A stretch of DNA of 64,000 nt from Diphasiastrum complanatum (taxonomy: Eukaryota > Streptophyta > Lycopodiopsida > Lycopodiales > Lycopodiaceae): NCBI GenBank assembly GCA_029204225.1, contig CM055092.1, forward strand, positions 66,823,423-66,887,422, in the 5' to 3' direction. The notes under the pieces are model-generated. The model was not told the origin of the DNA. It did no database searches and saw nothing but the letters and a program-made list of their open reading frames with translations. Below, piece by piece: positions 1 to 10,700 of this stretch. Numbering within the stretch: the first letter of the stretch is position 1; every line of letters begins with the position of its first letter. The position numbers and the translations under genes are program-made.

Positions 1-471
1 TTTCTAAACACGTTGCAACTTGGTGGATGTCCCCCTTGGTTCCCACTAATTCATATTTGCCTTTTGAATTTCAGCGAGTGCAATTCCCTATCAAACCATC
101 GTTTTCCATGACTATAAACGAAGCTCAGGGCCAAACAATGGAGTTTGTTGGATTGTATTTTCCTAGACCAATGTTTAGCCATGGACAACTATATGTCGCC
201 CTATCAAGGGTGCAAAGTTCAACGAGCGTACGAGTGTTGATAAGAGATGACGATGGACTTTGGCAAGATGAAACAAGAGTCTCCACGTACACACAAAAAA
301 AATCTTGTGTACACGGAAGTGTTGTGAACAAAATATTATCTTTGTATGCTTTTTATCACCCTGGTCAAGAATCAAATGGAGCTACCACTATTGTCAAATT
401 GTGTCTATCTTATAAACAACACATTGATCAGAGATTTGAGAACATGTGCAATGTCTTTTATTCTAGGCTGC

Positions 472-476
<5 letters not shown>
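1..476 (+). pseudogene. Helitron RepHel helicase C-terminal fragment (runs off the left edge)
   Basis: The frame is open from the window edge (codons from base 3) to a stop at 474-476. It shows the end of a PIF1-type superfamily 1 helicase: 'FPIKPSFSMTINEAQGQT' followed by 'VGLYFPRPMFSHGQLYVALSRV'. These match helicase motifs V and VI as found at the C-terminus of plant Helitron Rep/helicase proteins, which unwind DNA during rolling-circle transposition. A cellular PIF1 helicase is less likely, because the FSHGQLYVALSR wording is typical of Helitron proteins. The N-terminal part lies outside the window. The frame ends beside a long (GA)n tract and no Helitron 3' hairpin plus CTRR end was identified, so this is probably a dead fragment. 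Confidence 0.8.

Positions 477-546
<70 letters not shown>
475..546. repeat. (GA)n microsatellite
   Basis: An uninterrupted GA dinucleotide tract of about 70 bp directly follows the Helitron fragment. Several similarly long GA tracts occur in this window, and three of the others adjoin LINE ends. Confidence 0.97.
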
Positions 547-548
<2 letters not shown>

Positions 549-574
549 GTTGGCCTAGATCATGTTGTATACTC

Positions 575-1060
575 AAAAAAATTCGTAATTTTTCGATACC
601 CAAAATTAGAATTTTTCGATACCCAAAATCAATTTCTTTTTTGATACCCAATATCAAAATTATTCGATATGGGATCAACTAAAAAAATTACCAACTTTTC
701 GATATCCAAAATCAAAATTTTTCGATACCCAAAATCAATTTTTTTTTTGATACCCAATATCAGAATTATTCGATACGGGATCAACTAAGAAAATCACCAA
801 TTTTTCGATATCCAAAATCAGAATTTTTCGATACCACTTTTCTGAAGACTCTAATTTTATCAAAGAATAAACTTTTTTGAAAGGCTCGAATTTTTCGAAA
901 AACTCAAGTTTTTCCAAAGATCCAAATTTTTTGAAAGACTCGAATTTTTCCAGAGGCTCAAATTTTTCTAAAGACGACATTTTTCAAAGGATCGAATGTT
1001 TTGAAATACTCGAATTTTTCGAAAGACTCGAATTTTTCCAAAGGCTAATTGTCACTAACA
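575..1060. repeat. Two blocks of AT-rich tandem repeats
   Basis: From about 575 to 845 there are two diverged units of roughly 109 bp built from variants of TTTTCGATACCCAAAATC; the phrase GATACCCAATATC recurs near 641 and 750. From about 850 to 1045 a shorter unit of roughly 17 to 20 bp follows, built on GACTCGAATTTTTCCAAAG. Open frames here are only translations of the repeats. No gene is seen. Confidence 0.85.
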
Positions 1061-1307
1061 ACTTTTGACCTAAACCATTGACCTTCGACCCAAACCATCG
1101 GCCGTAACCCAAATTGTCGATCGCCCATCATCGACCGCCATTGTCCCCTCCGCCTTCAATCATCAATCACTTGCTCTGAGCATCATTCACACGTCTCGAC
1201 CACAAGTATGTCACCTAGACATACTAAATTTTTAAATCATCGGCTGTCACCTAAATCGGCCGCATTGCCCATCAACGACAGGCACTCACAACTTGTATGT
1301 ATGTATG

Positions 1308-1347
<40 letters not shown>

Positions 1348-1489
1348 CGCGTTTTAACTAAGGCAAGGGACATGGGCCATGTGCCTTGTTTCCAGTTGCA
1401 TTGCAAGATATTCTAATGTGCAAAATATGGATGCACCTTAAAATTTTGAGAGAGAGAGATGAGAGGGAGAGAGGGAGAGAGAGAGAGAG
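1061..1489. other. Region upstream of the AKR gene with short microsatellites
   Basis: No gene is seen. A (TA)n(TG)n tract lies at about 1300-1348 and an imperfect GA-rich tract at about 1449-1490, just before the first AKR exon. The GA-rich tract could belong to the promoter or 5' leader. No TATA box could be assigned with confidence because the TA repeat obscures it. Confidence 0.5.
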
Positions 1490-1663
1490 ATGCGAATGGG
1501 AGGAGCGAGGCACAGCCTCTCGAGACAACCTTCTCCACCATTTCTGCCGCAGCTTGTATCCTGCAGTTTATTCATAACCATCTGCTGCTCCCTTCTTTTG
1601 CTGTTGCACTTTTACCTCCGGCCAGGCCCTCGCTTGGAATATTTGAGTGATGATAGATTGCAA

Positions 1664-1754
1664 ATGGCCTCTGGAATTGCTGATGATTTGAAACTGGACA
1701 AGTTGGATGGTCATACGAAACCTCGTATGATTCAGCTGGCTAATGGAGTGTTGA
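1664..1754 (+). CDS. AKR exon 1 (residues 1-30 plus 1 nt)
   Basis: Encodes the N-terminus from [10 protein letters not shown] to LANGVL and ends one base into the Met31 codon, at donor GTAAGT (1755-1760). The same open frame extends back to ATG 1490, adding a segment with LFITICCSLLLLLHFYL that could be a membrane anchor or targeting sequence if used. Intron 1 is 11,925 bp. Confidence 0.85.
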
Positions 1755-4700
1755 GTAAGTGATTGTTTCTTGATGCACTCACAATTAAAGCTAAATATTT
1801 TGTTTCTGTTAAACGGTTCAAGTAATCCCACCTCTTTAGTGCAAATGAATAGCTGAACATTTGCATTGAGTCCTAGAAAGGTTGCTTATCCCAAATGGTC
1901 GCGTGTTCGTGAGCATTCAACATAGGAGAAACCTTTGTTTCAGAAACATTTATTTTGAATACAGAACAACCTGTTCGTACTTTGAGAGCGTTTTCGAAAG
2001 TCGCGGCTTCTGAATCAATAAGACATACCGTCAGAAGGGGTTCGTGAACTAGATTATGTGTATTTAGTGGCATATTATGGAAATTCTGAGCAAGAGGATG
2101 GGAGAGGACGAATCAATCTATGATATGCTGAGAAATGTAGTTTATTAAGCTTAATACGTGTCAGAAATAACTTGCCCGAAAGTTACACCTCAAAAGCGGT
2201 GGAAAGACTTCAAAGAAGGCTCTGTATTGTCAAATACCATCCAAAAGAGCTCCATAAAATCCAAGAGGGCTCCATACTTTCAGGATGCATTCATGAGGGC
2301 CTAGCATTTTCAGGGACAAAATTACAACGAGTCTGATTGCTAGGAAAAATGTATTTTGGATAGTATAGTGGATAAACGAGGGAGGGTCCCGAACTCAATC
2401 TCCACTGTCCAATTTTGTAAGGTATGAGCTGACAAAGATAGAAAATGATGAAGCTGAAAACTTCACCATCTCTAGTTTGATCAATCCCCTCTAATTGCTT
2501 CTAATAAGAGCTATCAAGAGCAACCGTTTCGTCCAGCAATTTGTAAAGTTAAAATTTTCAGGCTTAATTAATAAAAATAACCATATTGATTATTTGCACT
2601 AAAAAATATGTCATATTTGACTGACTACTGCTTAGAATCACACCCTTGAAAGCATGAACCTTATATATTATGGCACATCATTTACAAAAGATGATCACAC
2701 AAGATATAGGTTAGAGTATGCTTCTTCAAACATATGACTTCACACTGATTTACACTAAAATCAATTGGGAAGATTTGAAGTTTCGTGTTAATAAGCTAAT
2801 TGGAGATGTTTTTAGCAATAAGCTAAAGGACACTCGATGCAAAGCTTTAAAAGTTGAAAAGAGTTCTTTGCATTTTGATTTTTGTTGGCTTAAGAACAAA
2901 AATCAAGATGTCGATGGCTGCACATTCTCTTGGATAACTTGCATATTTCTCTAGGTGATTCGCTTTTTCAACAAACGATAGGTATTCCCATGAGTACTCA
3001 TTTTATGAATTTGAATGTTTACAAAGATTAGTTTCTTGTGGTACTTGTCCCATCTTATTGAATAAACTAACTTACGTTAGAAGATATATTGATGACTTAT
3101 TTTGTTCATGATCTTCCTGACGTTTTTGGTGGAGGAATCTATCCTAAAGACTCATGTGAACTTAATTGTACAACTAGTGATGATAACTGCAATTCTTTAG
3201 ACTTGCCTATAAGCCAGGCTAGGTCAGGTTTATTTGTTGATATTTTTGATAAAAGGCTGCAGCCAGAATAAAATAACTTGAACATAATTCGCATGCCTCA
3301 TATTTCTTCAAATGTTTCAGATTCTATTAAATATGGAGTGATCACTTCTCAATTCTACAGGTTTTCTCGTTTTTGTACCAGTAGAGATGCTTTTGTAGAC
3401 TAGTTAAGCAATCTAATCATTTTCTTACTCCATAAGGGTTACTTGTTTAAGAAAATCATGAAAAAAGTTTGGATTGTTTTAGACTCTTTTGGTTTTATCT
3501 TTGGTATTTCAGCTTATGGTATGTTTAAGATGATTAATAATGGAGTCCAGAAAAGTGGGGAGCTAAGGAGCCCGCTTTGTTTTTAATACTTTGTCTTTGT
3601 TTTAGTAACTCGTATACATATTATGATCCTTGTTCTTATTTATTTTATTTTATTATTTATTTTCGTTTTTTTAATTAGATTTACAAATCTATAAATTCTA
3701 AATTTTGAATTTCATTTTATTTGAATTATTATCGTTATTATTATTTTTTCTTTCTTCTTACTGGTTGTCTTTTGCTTCTAGGTCTACCCAAGAGAATCCG
3801 GATTCTTTCGAAACCCAGTTAGCAACTTATGCTTGGGTACTGATGAGACATAAGCAATGTTGTTTGGCTAAGATTTTTTGTTTATTGAATTTTATATTAC
3901 TGTTTTGAGCATAGTGGCACGTGGTACCGCCATTATGGTACCGTGGTACCATAATGGTGGTACCGCGGTTATGGTGCCGCCCTCAGACCAGCGGTACCAG
4001 GGCGGCACCACAAAAATAATATTTTTTATTATTTAAAAAAAAAAAAAAACCTTTTAACAAGCTAAAACTAGGTAAAAACTAAGATGTTACTGTACAGGGG
4101 GGCTGTACTGGGGGCACTGTGGGAGAGCGGACCCAATCGGAGTGCGGCATGTGGGGGAGCAATACATGGGGCAGATACAGTAGCACATGGGCATTGTGGA
4201 GGAGCAGACCATGGACCCAATCGGAGTGCAGTATGTGGGGGAGCAATACATCCGGATAGGTACACTGTCACATGGGCACTGTGGAGGAGCAGACCATGGA
4301 CCCAATCGCAGTGCAGCATGTGGGGGATCAGCACATGGGGCAGGTATAGTAGCACATGGGATGATCAACAAAAGCAAATTGGGAAACAGGCTGTGGGTTT
4401 AAATAGGCACTCACGAGACAGTGAGAGAGCCAGTGAGAGGGGGTGAGAGGCATTGTGAGAAGCTGTGAGGGAGAGCCAGTGGGAGGCTGTGAGAGAGAGG
4501 CATTGTGAGAGGCTGTGTGACAGACCGAGTGAGAGGCTGTGAGAGGGGGGCTGTGAGAGAGCCAGTGAGAGCCATTGAGAGGCTGTGAGAGGCTGTGAGG
4601 GTCATTTCGAGCAACAGGGTGTCGTGAGATGGCGGAGGGCGAAGCCAGGAGGAAGCTCGAGAAAGATGTCCGAAGGCACAACGAAAGGCATCGGAAGCAA

Positions 4701-7700
4701 GAAGCAGACATTGCAGAGATGCTGCGAGAGACTCGGCAGAGACACCCAGAGCTGCAGATCCCCGCCCCCGCTGTGGCCCTCGCCCCGCTGTCGAGTTGGA
4801 TTTGGATGAGCAGATCGGAATGAACTTCACACGATGGCAGCTCATCATGGTCAGGGAAAGGGCTGCCCGCCGTCGGGCTGACCAGGAGGCAGCTCGAGCT
4901 AACCGGGAGGCAGAGCGAGAGCGACAGAACAATGCACCTGATGAGGGCGAGGAGTCTGTGGAGGATCCGTAGAAATGTTTAGCATAGATGGGGTCTAGCC
5001 GTATGTGGCTGACTGTTGTTATTTAATGTTCATCAGTAGATGAGGCAATATTTAGTGTCTGGCATGGTGTAAAGAACAGCCCCAGCCGTATGCGGCGGGA
5101 ATACGTATTGTAGTTTTGATACATCTGTTGAATTAATGTACGGTGTGTTTTTTGTGCAATGCGTTTGTGTATTGCAATCTGATGTATGTGATTATGAAAT
5201 GCTATCAGGGGGGTTGTATTTCTGTGTTCTGCATATGCTCTCAAACTCTGTACTGAAAACTAATTGAAAACACGCACACACCATTTGAAGTAAAACTGCA
5301 AGTAGAACATCACAATTACAAATTGACAAATACACATTGTGTAGTGAAGAAAATACGTCCAACACTAAATATAATATGAAAAATGGTCTGAATACAGTGT
5401 TCGACCATCTGGCCGCCTAACATGGAACATGATATCAAACTGCTAAAAATAAAATGACGGAGCTACAATCAATGCTCTGCCTCAAACTCAGATGAATGCT
5501 CCGGAGACAACTCAGGGCCCCGAGCTGACTCTCGCAACTGATATCTATGTCTGTCTGGTACTGGCATGGGCTGTGTATCCGAGGGGGAAGAGTCGTCATC
5601 CTCATCCTCCCAATCTGCCTCCGCATCAGCCCCCAAGCAGGCTAAACCAACAACACCTGCTGCAGCTGGCTGTAATACAGCACCTCTACCAGCAACTGGA
5701 GCCCTGCGAGGTTGTCCTCTCTTCCCTGGCAGTTTCTGTGCCCTGCCTTTCTTGTTCGGTGCACCCTTGGGCCTTCCTGGCCTCTTGCGGACGAGGGGAG
5801 CCGTCAATGCCTCATCACCCCCATGCAGATCACCTGGCTGACTAGGCTGAGCCCAAGCTGCGGCCGGCTGGGATAGAGTAGCCAAAGATGGGTGTCCCTG
5901 TGCAGCTGATAGTGGAGGATAGGTCCGAGGAGTGTGTGCCCGTGGGCCTGCTGCTGGTGGAGGAACTAGATGTGGAGGGGCCGTCCCTGTAGGAGGCAAG
6001 TACAGCGGTGATAAGTACTGAAAGGGGCGCTGTGGTGGACGGTACTGGTACATCCTGGGTGCTGCCAAAGGAGGAGGATGTGCTGTGGGTGCTGCCAAAG
6101 GAGGAGCCGGTGCCGTGGGTGCTGCCATTGGAGGAGGATGTGCCGTGGGTGCTGCCACTGGAGGAGCGTCTGTAGATGTGGGTGCTGCAAGAGAAGATCT
6201 AGGCACAGATGGTGGCCTGCCATGGAGACCTGCTGCTGCAAAAGTGGATGGCGATGAAGGGGCTGCAGGCCTCAACGGTATCGGTGGCACTGGAGGTGCT
6301 GTGCGGCGCACATACACCCTCTGAGGAACTGGAGGAACTGCAGGCACCTCGTGTAGCTGCTCTGTCTGAGACTCTGTGTAGGGCATGCTGGCTAGAGAGG
6401 ATGGGGGTGCCCTGACGCTCGGCATCTACTGGGCCTCTGAATCCAAGTCTGCAATCAAGTCGTCCAGCTGGGCATCCGAATACAAATGGTCTGGGCTCTG
6501 GGACTCATCATGAGCACCATCCTCGGGAACATCCCGTGCCTCATCCTGTGCACCATGCGGACCCGGCATGGCCTCCCAATCGGTACAATCAAAGTCATCT
6601 GGTGACTCCTCTGGTGTGCTGTCATAGAAATGCCTATGGCTCTGTGATGCACGCATCCAAGCAGCTGCGGAAGGTAAACCCAAATCAGTCTGCCCCCTAT
6701 CAAGAGCCTCCTCCATCATATCAACATAAGAAGGTATGCCACTGGCCCCACCTGTGTGCCCTGCCCGTCTCCCGGTATAATCTGTGGCATGTGTCCCACC
6801 TCTACCACGTGATGCACCTATGACCCCTGCTCTAGGCGTGTGCCCAACACCTGTATCATATGCCTCATCCCGCTCTGATCTGGCGAACACAACCCGAATA
6901 GGCTCATCCTCATCCTGATCATCCTCTGACACTGGCTCATCTGCTTCGTACAATGGGGGCTCTCTGTGCTCAAGCCCAAGCTCTCTCTCTCTCTCATCTC
7001 GGCAAGCTCCCTCTCTCTCTCTGCCATCAACTGTGTACCCAGGTCATCTGCAGGCATGGGATGGGTGCTGTCCGTAGGCAAGTCAACCTGGCGCTCCAAA
7101 TCGGATATCTTCGTCTGCAAGGTTTAAAATTGGCATGTCAGAGAAACAACTCTATCAAGAAATGAAACCAACATACCAGGAGTCAACCAACATGCTATGA
7201 AAGGTTAGCTTATACCCTGCAATGCGCTCGTAATGGTCGGAAGTCTCCTGGCGAGACGTGCGTTGGTGCTACAGAACACCAACCGCTCCAACTGACTCAC
7301 TGACAACCGGTTTCTTCTCCTCGTGTGAATGAGTGCCTATGTGCTCCAATTACGCTCACACACGGAGGCAGCACAATCCTGTGGTGCGTGCATTGAAATA
7401 CTTCAGCACATTGTCTTCAACGAAACACAACAATGGAGGATAAAATGAGATGCATACCTGAGAAAGGACACGCAGTGCAAGACGCTGTATAGATGGGTAT
7501 GTGCTACCGAACATGGTCCACCAGGTAATGGGTAGCTGCCTCCTCTCTGGATCCTGAGCAGCCGGGTGGCCGAATGTGCCCATGCCGAAACGAAATGCAG
7601 CGAGCTCCTCCATGAGCCTGATAGGATCCAAACCTATGTGTGGACCCACCCTGTGAATGTACTGAAGCCAATCGGCCTCGAGCTCCCTGTCTGCGATTTG

Positions 7701-10700
7701 TGTCGGAGAGAGGAAGAGGGGATGCAACATGTGTGCAACGCTGTGGATACTCCTGTGGAAGTAGTTCCACCGCGTCTCCCAGATGAACTTCAGCTCTGTC
7801 ATCCTGCAGGTGAGAGGCATGTGGTTTAGAGCATTACGAAAAAACGTAACATTGACAGAAAAACAAACTAGCAAACACTGAAAAGATAAAGAACAATTTA
7901 CTGTACCGCTTACCTCTCTGGCTGCAAGATGGGCAGCTGTAGGAACTGTCCAATCCGGTCCATGAGCTCATATACCAGTCCAAGTGTCGACCCCTCGCTG
8001 TCAGCCATGCGGAGCACAATGTAAAGTGGTCGAAGCAATCCTGACAATGTCTGTGCATCCCTCCAAAACTGGTCTCCCCTCACCGTGGAAGAAAAGTGCT
8101 CCCCATCCTCAGTGCGCGGAAATGTACTGGCACACCAAAGATCACTGGCAACCATCTGTAGAAGCTGGGCCCTGCACCTAATCAGACGGTCGATGACCAC
8201 CAAGTCGAATGCAAAGCGTGTGGGGGCTGGCTTACGGAGGTCTAGATGGCTGAACACCCGGAACATGGCAAGAACACGCCTCTTCCTCGTGACAAAAGTC
8301 ACGAGGAAGAGGGCCTCACGGACGATGGCTCTAACCCAGGGAAGTGCACCTATGTCCCCCATCAGAAGGTCTATGCCGTGTGCGGCACAAGGGGTATGAA
8401 CAATGTGAGGGAACTCGGCCTCTAGCAGTACACCCATCTGAATGCAGTTTGTGGCATTGTCCGTCACCACTGTGACGACATGTGTGGGCCTATGGACAGG
8501 ATGGAAGACCTGATGACATCAAACATGAACTCTGCAAATATGACTCTCCCCCCCCTGCTGCAATCCACTGCCCTCAAAAATTGTGTGCCCATGCAGCTGG
8601 AGACCAGTATGTTGAGGATCGGCCTCCTCCTGACATCAGTCGAGCCATCGGATATGATGCTGCAACCGTAAGTGGCCCAGTGGCGACGTAGAGGCTCCAT
8701 CTCTCTAGACAGTGACTCGACCCTATCCCTCAGCATGTGTGTGCGGACAACCTCTGAACTAGGGACTCTCCAGCTAGGGCTGACAGACTGTGCAAGGCGG
8801 AAGGCCCTTCTGAAGGGCTCGGAGTCGGTGATGGCAAATGGAAGGTTCAGCTCATAAATCAGGCTGGCCACGGCCTGTGTGGCCTCTCTATCCATGTGCG
8901 GCTGATGCGCGCCGCGAATGCTCTACTGCCTAAGAACTCTCCCAGCTGGGCGACGGGTAGCGGACCTCCAGCACAGTGCACCAAACGTGACAGGAATGGA
9001 TGATGACGCGACAGCCTGGGCACTAGTGGATGCATCAGCTGTAGACGTGGAATGGGGAGAGTGGGATGCACTGGCCGGTATGGGTGTAGCAGCGTAAGTG
9101 GAGTACACTAGTGGAGGGTGGACATCTGGCATGGGATACGAAAACTGCTGGGTAGGGTGGTCATCCGGATGTGAAGGGAGGGAGGAAGGGATCTCCTCAA
9201 CATCCTGGAAGGCCTCGTCACTGGCATCCGGGGCCTGCTCCTGCTCGGGAGGCGGAGAGTCCATGAGAAAGTCGTAAACTGGGGAAGTGCGAGCAACAGT
9301 AGGTGGTGGTGGAACCACAGTGGCAACTGGCGGACGCGGTGGGACAGGATCCACCGGAATGGGTGCAGATGGGGGTGCGTGAGGCGAAACTGTCTGAGAG
9401 GGACGAGGGGCAAAGGGATTGGACGAGGATGCACTCCCTCTCCTCGTGCGTGCCAGCCAAGCAGGCAGCAACTCGGGGTCAACCACGTAAGGAGCGGTGC
9501 AAAACCGAAGAACACCCTCCGAAATGGTGTTCTCCCCCGCCACAAGACGTGGCCCGTAGGTATCCAAAAGTCGCTGCCTGACGGGAACGGACATGCTGGC
9601 ACAGGGGGCAACATTCAGTGTGCCACCATCTCTCGCGCGTGTGCCGAGTAGGTGACCTTTAAGGCGAGTGAGGGTGGCAACGAACTCTGTCAGGCAATAT
9701 CGACAGCGCACTATCCTTGCACCGGACTTGTTAGACTTGTCGGGAACCCGCCTGACAATGTCCACCTCGTCCCACAGATCAGCAAGGTTGGAATGCACCA
9801 TCTCTGTAGAAAGGACTGGGGAAAGAAGGCAGAGATCTCTGCGGGTGCGATAGGAGTCGGAAGGCTTGAAAAAACCACAATAAAGGCCGAAATAGCAATA
9901 GCAGGGGAGGACGCGATCAGTGCAATGCGAAGACAGCCGGGAGGGCGCGGACAGTAGGGCGATGGGCGGACAGCAGGGAGGGCGCGGACAGTAGGGCGAC
10001 GGGCAGGGAGAGAGATGAAGCGAGGGGGGGGGGATTAGGTTAAAAAAAATACAGTAATATATTAAATATGAAAAAATATTATATACTAAAAAATAATATA
10101 TATTGTGGTACCGCGGATCAGTATGGATCTGCGGTACCACACTGGATCCGCGGTACCGGGATCCGCGGATCCTGGTACCGCTGGATCTATGGTTTTGAGT
10201 TAGATCCTGTGACTTTTTGGGTTGCTCGTATATTGTTTCTAAGCTTTACCTTATGACATCACTGACTTCTCTATATAAATTTGTGAAATTGGATATATCT
10301 TAAATAGATATTTTTATATAGATGTATATAGAGTATTCATGTTTTGTATGGAAAGACTCTTGGTCAGAATCCAAATGCAATCTTAGGGGGGATTGTGCGC
10401 TATAGGCATCTGTCAAGTTTATTTAAACAAGGTTTGACATAAGTTGAAGTAGAAAATTACAAAAATAATTGTTAAGTGTTTCCTTGTTAATTATGTAGTT
10501 ATATCTCAGTAGTAAGTTTAGCTACATAGTAACTAGTTTGGAAAGTTAGAGCTTGTTAGATCCTAGCAATTGACTGCCTTAAGGGTAACACAGAGGAAAA
10601 TAGTACATGTTTGGTTGCTTTCTTACTTCTTTTTGCAAAGCTTCCCGTTTTTTCATGTCTAAACCCTACCATTGGCAGCTAAGTTTTTTCCCCTAAAGGG

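Larger units (their letters stand above)
3910..10191 (-). mobile_element. hAT-superfamily DNA transposon, 6.3 kb, with 8-bp target duplication
   Basis: The element is bounded by perfect 8-bp direct repeats GTTTTGAG at 3902-3909 and 10192-10199, the duplication length typical of hAT. The left end reads CATAGTGGCACGTGGTACC; the right end, reverse-complemented, reads CATAGATCCAGCGGTACC. The terminal inverted repeat is therefore short (CATAG), with GGTACC shared inside. Both ends carry dense GGTACC and CCGCGG palindromes for about 100 bp (3915-4005 and 10100-10185), bounded inward by A/T-rich runs. On the minus strand it encodes a BED-finger hAT transposase; on the plus strand near the left end there is a second small frame. 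It sits wholly inside AKR intron 1. Confidence 0.9.

Noticed and set aside
463-682. Open frames made of alternating Arg-Glu or Ser-Leu
   Set aside because: They are translations of the (GA)n tract; the same holds at 1459-1650, 50819-51366, 54560-54806, 58559-58892 and 61999-62332.
4068-4446. Frames of about 100 residues on both strands rich in Cys, Pro, His
   Set aside because: They arise from the 85-bp tandem repeat in the left end of the hAT element.
8290-8310. Short inverted repeat around CGTGACAAAAGTCACG
   Set aside because: It lies within the transposase coding sequence (FVTR region), is short, and has no T-run, so it is not a terminator or RNA gene.
9108-9614. Minus-strand 168-residue frame overlapping the BED-finger exon
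   Set aside because: Pro/Leu-rich shadow in another frame; the frame with the BED finger is the coding one.
5492-9957. Many plus-strand open frames inside the hAT element
   Set aside because: They are shadows opposite the minus-strand transposase, whose BED, DUF659-like and dimerisation motifs fix the coding strand.
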